42,946 bases of DNA from an uncultured Neokomagataea sp. (lineage in GTDB: Bacteria; Pseudomonadota; Alphaproteobacteria; Acetobacterales; Acetobacteraceae): the NCBI RefSeq assembly GCF_946476835.1, contig NZ_CAMKWA010000015.1, positions 1 to 42,946 on the forward strand. Direction: 5' to 3'. Numbering within the stretch: position 1 is the first letter of the stretch; each line of letters opens with the position of its first letter. Shown one piece after another: positions 36,129 through 42,946 of this stretch. Under the pieces are notes generated by a model. That model did no database searches. It saw nothing but the letters and a program-made list of their open reading frames with translations, and was not told the origin of the DNA. The position numbers and the translations under genes are program-made.

Positions 36129-36813
36129 ACATATTGTTGTTGTCGATGATGATCCGCGTTTGTTGCGTTTGCTTCAGCGTTATCTCTCTGAGAATGGTTA
36201 TCGTGTAACGACGGCGGTAGATGCAGAGCAGGCACGTGAGATTTTGCGGCACATTCAGCCGGATGCGGTGGTTTTGGATGTGACCATGCCCGGAGAGGAC
36301 GGTTTGTCTTTAACGCGTGGCTTGCGGGAGGCGGGGCTGCAATTTCCTATCTTGCTTTTGACGGCCAGAGGAGAGGCGGCAGATCGCATTGATGGCTTAG
36401 AGGCCGGTGCAGATGATTATCTTGGTAAGCCGTTTGAGCCGCGTGAATTGCTATTGCGCTTAAGGGCGCATTTAAGGCGTTCGGTTCCGGCTGCGTCCTC
36501 TGATACGCAAACTCAGATTATCCCTTTAGGTGTTTTGCAGTTTGATGTTGGGCGTGCGCTTTTGTCTGGCCCAGATGGGCCAATTTACCTGACAGGCGGA
36601 GAGGCCGCACTTTTGGGGGTATTGGCTAGTCAGATTGGTCAGGTCATGTCCCGTGAGGCGATTGCTGAGGCGTTGGATGTGAATGAAATTGGTGAGCGGG
36701 CTGTTGACGTGCAGGTGACGCGCTTGCGCCGACGTATTGAAGTAGACCCAAAAGAACCACGTTTTTTGCAGACGGTGCGAGGGAAGGGCTATGTCCTCAA
36801 GCCAGGAAACTGA
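36118..36813 (+). CDS. OmpR-type response regulator (PetR-like)
   Basis: A 231-aa two-component regulator. The receiver domain has the acidic pair VVVDDDPR, the phospho-acceptor in VVLDVTMPGEDG and the conserved Lys in LGKPFEPRE. A winged-helix DNA-binding domain of the OmpR/PhoB type follows (about 140-230) with DVQVTRLRRRIE and VRGKGYVL. GGAGG lies 10 nt before the ATG. Its 3' end overlaps the sensor kinase gene by 23 bases, so the pair is co-expressed. Confidence 0.94.
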   Translation: MTDEHIVVVDDDPRLLRLLQRYLSENGYRVTTAVDAEQAREILRHIQPDAVVLDVTMPGEDGLSLTRGLREAGLQFPILLLTARGEAADRIDGLEAGADDYLGKPFEPRELLLRLRAHLRRSVPAASSDTQTQIIPLGVLQFDVGRALLSGPDGPIYLTGGEAALLGVLASQIGQVMSREAIAEALDVNEIGERAVDVQVTRLRRRIEVDPKEPRFLQTVRGKGYVLKPGN

Positions 36814-38164
36814 TCCTTTAACGACATCTGAGAAAATTGATCGCTCTTTAAGGCGATTTTTGCCCCGTTCGTTATGGGGGCGCTCGATGTTGATCGTTCT
36901 TGTGCCGCTTCTTGTGACGCAAACAATTGTTTTAGCGTTATTTTATGGAACGTATCTTCATCTCGTTTCTCGCCGGTTATCTAGTGGGGTTACAGGAGAA
37001 ATCATGCTGGTGGCGGCCTCGATTTCGATGCCTCTATCGGATGATTTGCGGGCGCAGCGTTTGCGTGATGAAGGGAACATTACGCGTTTGAAGTTACGTT
37101 ATCTGCCTGCGCAGCATTTAACACGAGAGGGCACGAATCATATTTTTGGCCCAATCGACGATGTTTTTGCTCATACGTTGCGGCAGCGTCTGGGACGTCC
37201 GTTTTTTGTGGAGTGGTTCCCACGGCAGCATGTTGTGAATGTGATGATCCAAATGCCGGATGGTATTTTGGGTGTGTTGGTACCGTCGAAGCGTTTGAGC
37301 ATTGGGCCTATTTGGGTTTTTGTCGTTTGGGTGTTGAGTACGTCGGTTCTGCTTTTTGTGATTGCGGGTATTTTTATGCGCAATCAGGTGCGTGCCGTGC
37401 GGCGCTTAGCGCAGGCTGCGGAGCTTTTTGGGCTTGGACGTGATGCTGGCGCTATCCGCCCACAAGGCGCGCGTGAGGTGCGCCAAGCGGCTGTTGCCTT
37501 TAACCGTATGCGGGCGAGGGTGAATCGCTTTGTCGCGCAGCGTACATCGATTCTGGCGGGTGTCTCGCATGATTTGCGGACGCCACTTGCACGTTTACGT
37601 TTGTCTTTGGCGATGCTGCCGACAAAAGGCACGGTTCAAGCTGCGGATATCCAAGCGGATGTTGTGGATATGGTCCAAGACCTCGCGGATATGGAGCGTT
37701 TGATTGAAAGTTACCTCTCTTTTGCGCGGGGCGAAGGGGCGGAAAAGCCAGTGCTGACCGATATTCGTAGCGTGTTGGATGATGTCGCTATCGCGGCTGA
37801 ACGTAGTGGTGGGCGCGTTCTGAGTGTCTCCGGTGACGAAGGGCAGGAAGTGCTGATCCGTCCGGATGCGATGTGGCGTGCGCTCAATAATTTAGCGGAT
37901 AATGCGCGCCGTCATGGTGGCGCTATTCGTCTTGGTGTTCGCCTGACCCAACGTTGGGTTGAAATCACTGTGGAAGATGCAGGGAAAGGGCTAAGCCCAG
38001 AGCGTTTGCGCTATGCGGAGGAGCGGCTTGCAGCGGGTGAGCGGCCAGGCAGCGGCTTAGGTCTTACGATTGTGCGTGATGTTGTGCAGGCGCATGGTGG
38101 TTCCATGCGGCTAGGGCAAAGTGAACTAGGTGGGCTGAGCGTTATGCTCAGCCTACCACGTTAA
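36791..38164 (+). CDS. EnvZ-like sensor histidine kinase
   Basis: A 457-aa membrane sensor kinase, partner of the upstream regulator. Two membrane helices (about 30-52 and 172-195) flank a periplasmic sensor. A HAMP linker is followed by the phospho-acceptor H in GVSHDLRTPLARLRL and an ATPase domain with NLADNARRHG (N box), DAGKGL (G1) and GSGLGLTIV (G2). The organisation is EnvZ-like. The signal sensed is not evident. Confidence 0.93.
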   Translation: MSSSQETDPLTTSEKIDRSLRRFLPRSLWGRSMLIVLVPLLVTQTIVLALFYGTYLHLVSRRLSSGVTGEIMLVAASISMPLSDDLRAQRLRDEGNITRLKLRYLPAQHLTREGTNHIFGPIDDVFAHTLRQRLGRPFFVEWFPRQHVVNVMIQMPDGILGVLVPSKRLSIGPIWVFVVWVLSTSVLLFVIAGIFMRNQVRAVRRLAQAAELFGLGRDAGAIRPQGAREVRQAAVAFNRMRARVNRFVAQRTSILAGVSHDLRTPLARLRLSLAMLPTKGTVQAADIQADVVDMVQDLADMERLIESYLSFARGEGAEKPVLTDIRSVLDDVAIAAERSGGRVLSVSGDEGQEVLIRPDAMWRALNNLADNARRHGGAIRLGVRLTQRWVEITVEDAGKGLSPERLRYAEERLAAGERPGSGLGLTIVRDVVQAHGGSMRLGQSELGGLSVMLSLPR

Positions 38165-38173
38165 GGGGTTAGG

Positions 38174-38761
38174 TTACGGCAGGGTGTTGCCAGCGCCGCC
38201 CTGACCAGTGCCTTGGTTGCTCATTGGGCCGGAGCTGCCGCCGAAGGTGCTGCCCATATTGCTCATTGGGTTATAGCGACCGACATTGCCCAGCAGCTGT
38301 TGGAGAACCGAGGTCTTTGTGCCTGGTGCAGGGGTTGTGCGGCCAACCATACCGACATCAATAGCTTGTTTTTTATCAAGCGTATTGAGTTTGCGTAGGA
38401 CACCGGTGTTGTCAAAGTTGAGAACAACGACTTGCTGCTTATCGATTCTCGGGAAATTGAGAGGACGTGGTGACGTCACCATGGAAACGTAAATCCATGT
38501 GTTATCATCAAACGTCGCATGAGCAGTTGGTGAGCCGAGGACGTCCATTACGTCGGACTGTGTGCTGGTTCCCGGGATAAGCTGGCTATAATCCTCTTTT
38601 TCAATGAGGGAGCCACGTGGCTGCGGGATGGGGCTGAACAACGAGCATCCTCCCACCAGCAGGGGGGCGCATAACAGAACTGCCGAGGCAAAAAGTGTTC
38701 TGTGATGACGTGTTCTTTTTTGGGCTGATGGATGAGATGCGCTATTCATGAAGCTGTGCAT
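38174..38761 (-). CDS. bamE: BamE-like (SmpA/OmlA) outer-membrane lipoprotein
   Basis: A lipoprotein of about 195 aa. The signal peptide ends in lipobox LLVGGC, followed by the SmpA/OmlA domain (IPGTSTQSDVMDVLGSP, TWIYVS, VVVLNFDNTGVLRKL), as in BamE of the outer-membrane assembly machine. The C-terminus is a Gly/Ser/Asn/Met-rich tail not found in Escherichia coli BamE. I use the ATG at 38761; 38749 is also possible, and a frame back to 38944 would overlap the divergent gene. It diverges from yceD, a common alphaproteobacterial arrangement. Confidence 0.88.
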   Translation of the reverse strand: MHSFMNSASHPSAQKRTRHHRTLFASAVLLCAPLLVGGCSLFSPIPQPRGSLIEKEDYSQLIPGTSTQSDVMDVLGSPTAHATFDDNTWIYVSMVTSPRPLNFPRIDKQQVVVLNFDNTGVLRKLNTLDKKQAIDVGMVGRTTPAPGTKTSVLQQLLGNVGRYNPMSNMGSTFGGSSGPMSNQGTGQGGAGNTLP

Positions 38762-38870
38762 ATCCTGTGCGGGAAGGGCGCTCAACCCTGCGCGTGCCGC
38801 AAAGCGAGCATCCTTGTCAACGATTACGCTTCCTTTCTGCAAGGAAGCTAGGCTTTTTGAGTGTTTTTTG

Positions 38871-39476
38871 ATGTCCGATCGGATCGAATTTTCTCGCCGT
38901 TTTCTTTTCAATCGCTTGGGTTCAGGTGCTGAAGAGACTATCACGGCGAATGAGGCTGAGCGTCAAGCGCTCGCACGCCGCTTTGGTATTCCAGCGGTAG
39001 ATGCGCTGCGGTGCCACTTTCGTCTTAAGCCTATGGGGAATGGGCGCGTTGTAAGGCACGTACATGCAGAAGGGACGCTGGAAGCCCGTGTGACGCAGAT
39101 GTGCGTCATTACGGCAGAAACGTTTGACGTTTCTTTGTTCGAGCCATTCCAGCTGAATTTTGTACCTGAGAGCGAATTGCCAGATGATGATTTGGAGTTC
39201 GACATCGATTCTATCGATTTGGATGCACCGGACGATGTGCCACATGATGGAAAAGCGTTGGACCTGGGTGAGGCTGCTGCTGAGCAACTGGCGCTGATGT
39301 TAGACCCTTATCCGCGTAAGCATGGTGCTGAGTTGGACAATGCTGTCGATGTCACCCCCAGCGATGAGGAGTTGAAAGCTGCGCAGGAAAACGGCAAAGG
39401 AACGGGCGAAGGAAGTGGCCGTCCGAATCCGTTCGCGGCTCTGACTTCCCTTCGTAAGGGTGGTAAACTTGATTAA
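38871..39476 (+). CDS. YceD family protein (DUF177)
   Basis: A 201-aa DUF177/YceD protein, linked to 23S rRNA metabolism and usually encoded just before rpmF, as here. The conserved block runs VHAEGTLEARVTQMCVITAE, then FEPFQLNFVPE and an acidic segment. The C-terminus (NPFAALTSLRKG) is also typical. It starts at 38871 with a weak ribosome binding site. Confidence 0.9.
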   Translation: MSDRIEFSRRFLFNRLGSGAEETITANEAERQALARRFGIPAVDALRCHFRLKPMGNGRVVRHVHAEGTLEARVTQMCVITAETFDVSLFEPFQLNFVPESELPDDDLEFDIDSIDLDAPDDVPHDGKALDLGEAAAEQLALMLDPYPRKHGAELDNAVDVTPSDEELKAAQENGKGTGEGSGRPNPFAALTSLRKGGKLD

Positions 39477-39639
39477 AATGCAAGCTTTGTCTTGCGAGTT
39501 TGCGTGCTGTCTGCTAGAGCCGCCCGCCTGAACTCGGCGTGATGACGAGCCGAAGGAACACATGTAAACCCAGCGCACCATGCTCCCACGGGAGCGGGTC
39601 ATTGGTGCCGATACAGCAGTAAGAGAGAGGCATAACGCC

Positions 39640-39843
39640 ATGGCCGTCCCTAAAAGAAAGACCACGCCGTCCCGTCGTGGCATGCGTCGTAGCCACCAAG
39701 CACTTCAGGTTGAAGCACATGCAGAGTGCGGCAACTGTGGTGAGCTGAAGCGCCCACACAATGTTTGCAGCAGCTGCGGTCATTATGACGGCCGTGAAGT
39801 CGTTGCCGCTGGCAAGACCCTGAAGACTGCCGTTCGCGCCTAA
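39640..39843 (+). CDS. rpmF: 50S ribosomal protein L32 (bL32)
   Basis: A 67-aa bL32. [18 protein letters not shown] is the conserved N-terminus, and two Cys pairs (CGNC, CSSC) form a zinc ribbon. AGAGAGG lies upstream of the ATG. The 163-base gap to yceD probably holds its own promoter. Confidence 0.98.
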   Translation: MAVPKRKTTPSRRGMRRSHQALQVEAHAECGNCGELKRPHNVCSSCGHYDGREVVAAGKTLKTAVRA

Positions 39844-39939
39844 TTGCGCTGGGCGATGTGCCTTGGTTTAAATTGAGGCGCATCGCCACGTTGGGCAAAG
39901 GTGCTGAAGTCTAAGTGATGTTGTCTGGGAACTGTTTTG

Positions 39940-41058
39940 ATGTCTGAAGCGCCGATCACGTCTAATGCGACCGTAGAGCCTCCAGAGGTGTATACGCTTG
40001 CCGTTGATGCGATGGGCGGTGATCAGGCACCTGATATTGTTCTAGCTGGCTTAGAGCTGGCAGCAGACAGGCACCCGCAGGCACGGGTTTTGCTGATTGG
40101 CGATGAGGCATTGCTTCGTCGTTCGCTGATGGCATACCCGAAAGCTGCGAGTATTTGTGATATTCGGCATGCTCCTGCCAGTATCTCAATGGATATGAAG
40201 CCGACATCTGCTTTGCGTGTGAGGGGTTCCTCATTACGTATGGCCATGGAAGTCGTGGCTTCTGGTGGGGCGCAAGGTGTTGTGTCTGCTGGTAACAGCG
40301 GTGCGATGCTGGCTCTTGCTAAAATTATAGTTCGTACTCTTCCCGGTATTTCCCGTCCGGCTATGGCTGCTGTTCAGCCTTCAGGGCGTGGTGATGTGGT
40401 GATGCTGGATCTTGGTGCAAATATCGCCTGTGATTCGCGCAATCTCGTTGAGTTTGCGGTGATGGGTGAGGCTTTTGCACAAGCGGCTTTAGGGCTTTCA
40501 AAACCGACAATTGGTCTTTTGAATGTTGGCTCTGAAGAGTTGAAGGGTGATGAACGTTTGCGTCAGGCGGCAGAACGTCTGCGCGAAGGTGTACTCTCCG
40601 AGCAATTCCACGGTTTTGTTGAAGGCCATGACATTACGGCCGGAACGACTGATGTGGTGGTTACGGATGGGTTCACGGGAAATATTGCTCTCAAAACAGG
40701 CGAAGGTGCTTTGAAGCTTGCCTTTGGCCTTTTGAAGCGTGTTTTTCAAACAAATCTTATTACGCGCTTGGGCTATCTTTTGGTTCGTCCAGGGCTTGAG
40801 CGTATGCGTGAGTGGATCGATCCACGCCGTTATAATGGTGCTCTTTTCGTCGGTTTGGCTGGGATTGTGGTTAAATCTCATGGCGGAGCGGATGGTGAAG
40901 GTTTTGCCGCGGCTGTGGATGTGGCGATGGATGCTGTTGAGCATAAGCTGAATGATAAAATTCGCCATCGTCTTGACCAGCTTGGTATGCTGAATGATGA
41001 GTCCACCAAAGCTGGGGTTTCGTCGGATACGGCTGCTGAAGCACAACCCGTAGGCTGA
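39940..41058 (+). CDS. plsX: Phosphate acyltransferase PlsX
   Basis: PlsX makes acyl-phosphate from acyl-ACP for phospholipid synthesis. At 372 aa it shows the family motifs VDAMGGDQAPDIVL, SAGNSGAMLALA, LNVGSEELKGDE and TDGFTGNIALKTGEG. The ATG at 39940 is preferred over the TTG at 39937. The rpmF-plsX-fabH order is conserved, with fabH starting 4 bases after the stop. Confidence 0.97.
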   Translation: MSEAPITSNATVEPPEVYTLAVDAMGGDQAPDIVLAGLELAADRHPQARVLLIGDEALLRRSLMAYPKAASICDIRHAPASISMDMKPTSALRVRGSSLRMAMEVVASGGAQGVVSAGNSGAMLALAKIIVRTLPGISRPAMAAVQPSGRGDVVMLDLGANIACDSRNLVEFAVMGEAFAQAALGLSKPTIGLLNVGSEELKGDERLRQAAERLREGVLSEQFHGFVEGHDITAGTTDVVVTDGFTGNIALKTGEGALKLAFGLLKRVFQTNLITRLGYLLVRPGLERMREWIDPRRYNGALFVGLAGIVVKSHGGADGEGFAAAVDVAMDAVEHKLNDKIRHRLDQLGMLNDESTKAGVSSDTAAEAQPVG

Positions 41059-41062
41059 AGTT

Positions 41063-42034
41063 ATGTCTTCTTCTGTTCGTGCCCGTTTGGCTGGTGTCGG
41101 CGGCTATTTGCCGCGGAATGTTGTCACTAATGATGAGTTGGCGACGCGCATTGATACATCGGACGAGTGGATTCGTACTCGCACCGGTATTACGCAGCGG
41201 CATATTGCAGAACAAGACGAAACGACGGCTTTTATGGCTGCGGAAGCAACCAAGAAGGCTTTGGAGCATGCCGGCTTAAAGGCTTCTGACTTGGATGTGG
41301 TGATTGTTGCGACCGCGACACCGGATCGTGCTTTCCCGTCTGTCGCAGTAGAGGTGCAGGCCCTTTTGGGTATGACGTCAGGCTTTGGTTTTGACCTCAG
41401 TGCTGCGTGCTCAGGGTTTGTTTATGCTTTGTCTGTTGGTGATTCGCTGATTAAGGCCGGTAGTGCACGCCGTGTTGCGGTTGTTGGCAGTGAAGTTTTC
41501 TCCCGTCTGTTGGATTGGAATGATCGCACGACCTGCGTGTTGTTCGGTGATGGTGCTGGGGCTGTAATCCTTGAGGCTGGAGCTGCTGAGGGGGAAGGTA
41601 TCCTTTCGACGCACCTGCACGCGGATGGAACAATCGGTGATATTTTATATGTCGGACATTCTACGCAGGAAGGCTGTACAACGAATCCCGCTGTAAAAAT
41701 GCAAGGGCGAGAAGTGTTCCGGCATGCCGTGGTGAAGCTTGCTCAAGCTGTTGATGAGGCGCTTGAAGCCAATGGTTTGCAGGGGCAAGACGTTCAGTGG
41801 ATGGTTCCGCATCAGGCAAACCTGCGGATTATTGAGGGGATGGGCAAAAAGCTTAATCTTCCGGCGGAACGTGTGGTTGTTACGGTTGATCAGCATGCGA
41901 ATACCTCGGCGGCGTCTATTCCTTTGGCATTGAATGTTGCTGTGCATGATGGGCGCATCAAGCGAGGTGATTTGGTGTTGATGGAGGCTCTCGGAGGAGG
42001 GCTAACATGGGGATCTGCCTTGCTGCGTATGTAG
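41063..42034 (+). CDS. fabH: 3-oxoacyl-ACP synthase III
   Basis: FabH starts fatty-acid synthesis by condensing acetyl-CoA with malonyl-ACP. The Cys-His-Asn triad is C116 in AACSGF, His in PHQANLRI and Asn in HANTSAAS. The 323-aa length and GGGLTWG end are normal. It is probably transcribed with plsX. Confidence 0.98.
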   Translation: MSSSVRARLAGVGGYLPRNVVTNDELATRIDTSDEWIRTRTGITQRHIAEQDETTAFMAAEATKKALEHAGLKASDLDVVIVATATPDRAFPSVAVEVQALLGMTSGFGFDLSAACSGFVYALSVGDSLIKAGSARRVAVVGSEVFSRLLDWNDRTTCVLFGDGAGAVILEAGAAEGEGILSTHLHADGTIGDILYVGHSTQEGCTTNPAVKMQGREVFRHAVVKLAQAVDEALEANGLQGQDVQWMVPHQANLRIIEGMGKKLNLPAERVVVTVDQHANTSAASIPLALNVAVHDGRIKRGDLVLMEALGGGLTWGSALLRM

Positions 42035-42106
42035 TCGAATCGTGTCTTTTATCGGGGTATGGTAAGATTTATTTGACTGCGTCGTTATTCATGATACGCA
42101 AAACAC

Positions 42107-42433
42107 ATGGATACTGTGACGCGTTCAACGCTCGTTGAAAAAATTCATGCTCATGTTGGGTTATCTCGGCATGATTCCTCCTGTGTGCTTGAGACAATGC
42201 TAGAGCAGGTGAGCGAGCAATTGTCTCAAGGTGAAACCGTTAAGCTTAGCGGCTTCGGTACATTTTCGGTGCGGCGCAAATCAGAACGTATTGGCCGCAA
42301 TCCGAAAACGGGTGTTGAAGTGCCCATTTTGCCTCGTGCGGTCTTGGTGTTTCGCCCATCTCAGCTTTTGCGTAATCGGCTTAATAATGACACAGTGACG
42401 TCAACAAAGCATGATCAGCAAGGCAATGACTGA
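42107..42433 (+). CDS. ihfA: Integration host factor subunit alpha
   Basis: A 108-aa partner of the IhfB encoded at 27408. TRSTLVEKIH and KLSGFGTFSVRRKSERIGRN fit the alpha subunit, with the DNA-intercalating arm (GRNPKTGVEVPI). It follows fabH and its stop overlaps the ATG of the MerR gene by one base (TGATG). The place between fabH and merR is usual in Alphaproteobacteria. Confidence 0.96.
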   Translation: MDTVTRSTLVEKIHAHVGLSRHDSSCVLETMLEQVSEQLSQGETVKLSGFGTFSVRRKSERIGRNPKTGVEVPILPRAVLVFRPSQLLRNRLNNDTVTSTKHDQQGND

Positions 42434-42946
42434 TGGATTTAAGTGAACACCACGATCATGATGGGGGCGCAGGCGTAGAGCAGTCGTCCGTTATTGTGCA
42501 AAAATCGGATGAAGCGTACCGGACAATCAGTGAAGTCGCGGATGAACTGCATGTCCCCCAGCATCGTTTGCGCTCGTGGGAGACGGCTTATCCGGGTGTA
42601 AAGCCATTTCGTGGTGAAGGTGGGCGACGTTATTACCGCCCAGAAGATGTCGATATTTTACGGAAGATATCGCATTTTTTATATATAGACCGTCTGACAC
42701 CAGCAGAAACTGTTCTTCGTCTACAAGCTGAACTTAATGCTGTTGAGGGAACGCCGCTGAGCGCGGCAGCTGAGGAGTCTGAACAGCATAATGTGGTGAT
42801 TTCTGAGGTTGGGTCTGTTGAGCACGAAGGTGTTTTCTCTGAAGAAGAGAAAATGCTTGAGGTTGATGCAGTGGTGCCCGAGCATGATGCCCATGATGCC
42901 CATGATGCCCATGATGCCCATGATGCCCATGATGCCCATGATGCCC
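42433..42946 (+). CDS. MerR family regulator, 3' end outside window
   Basis: The first 171 codons of a MerR-type regulator (the gene runs off the right edge). The DNA-binding domain is at residues 33-101: YRTISEVADELHVPQHRLRSW and GRRYYRPEDVDILRKI. An acidic linker follows and then a run of His-Asp-Ala repeats reaching the window end. It is coupled to ihfA by the TGATG overlap. Confidence 0.88.
   Translation, partial: MDLSEHHDHDGGAGVEQSSVIVQKSDEAYRTISEVADELHVPQHRLRSWETAYPGVKPFRGEGGRRYYRPEDVDILRKISHFLYIDRLTPAETVLRLQAELNAVEGTPLSAAAEESEQHNVVISEVGSVEHEGVFSEEEKMLEVDAVVPEHDAHDAHDAHDAHDAHDAHDA
42883..42945 (+). repeat. In-frame 9-bp tandem repeat (7 copies) in the MerR gene
   Basis: Seven perfect copies of CATGATGCC, each encoding His-Asp-Ala, run into the window end, so the full copy number is unknown. 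The 9-bp unit means copy changes keep the reading frame and only alter linker length and metal-binding His/Asp content. Confidence 0.95.

Noticed and set aside
38762-38944. Longer BamE start at 38944
   Set aside because: It would overlap the divergent yceD gene and place the lipoprotein signal far from the N-terminus.
42721-42939. Minus-strand frame with MGI repeats
   Set aside because: Antisense shadow of the His-Asp-Ala repeat in the MerR gene.
42883-42946. CRISPR-like array at the right edge
   Set aside because: Direct 9-bp repeats without spacers, in frame inside a gene.

Overview
The window looks like the chromosome of an acetic acid bacterium (Alphaproteobacteria, Acetobacteraceae). 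The basis is the gene content and order: rplU-rpmA-obgE-proB, MarR-OmpR-EnvZ next to def, trxB beside an LsrB/VtlR-type LysR regulator, a MucR regulator, and yceD-rpmF-plsX-fabH-ihfA-merR. The genus cannot be fixed from the sequence alone. An 18.3-kb integrated element occupies the left 43% of the window, and ordinary housekeeping sequence fills most of the rest.

Element (about 27-18377). It sits in the 3' end of a tRNA-fMet, of which only positions 1-44 are in the window, and is bounded by a 19-bp direct repeat with one mismatch. Its genes are a large serine recombinase at the tRNA border; plasmid-like genes (RepA-type AAA ATPase, DUF3987 protein, two small unknown proteins, a phage-Dam-like adenine methylase); a four-gene defence operon read leftward (DUF499 ATPase, DUF3780, DUF1156 adenine methylase, PLD-SNF2 helicase); and a MobQ mobilization module. 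The mobilization module has a MobA/MobL relaxase with a second, MobB-like gene nested in another frame, an RSF1010-like oriT, and a small upstream gene. It is best read as an integrative mobilizable element derived from a mobilizable plasmid, carrying a defence cargo. The cargo shares three protein classes with type 3 BREX (BrxC-like ATPase, PglXI-like methylase, BrxHII-like helicase). It lacks PglZ, BrxA, BrxB and BrxF and has DUF3780 instead.

Right of the element (18388-25526): a 5'-truncated FixJ-type regulator, then proB, obgE, rpmA and rplU in one leftward operon. A tRNA-Ser(CGA) follows, then an A+T-richer orphan gene with a HEPN-like motif, a degenerate stretch, and a large FUSC-family transporter.

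Core chromosome (25895-42946): MucR regulator; sppA and ihfB; the leftward trxB-lsrB pair divergent from an Lrp/AsnC regulator; two membrane glycosyltransferases; motB-motA; rpsU; def with a MarR regulator and an OmpR/EnvZ pair in one overlapping operon; a BamE lipoprotein divergent from yceD; then rpmF, plsX, fabH, ihfA and a MerR-type regulator. The MerR gene runs off the window in a 9-bp tandem repeat. Both IHF subunits are encoded in the window.
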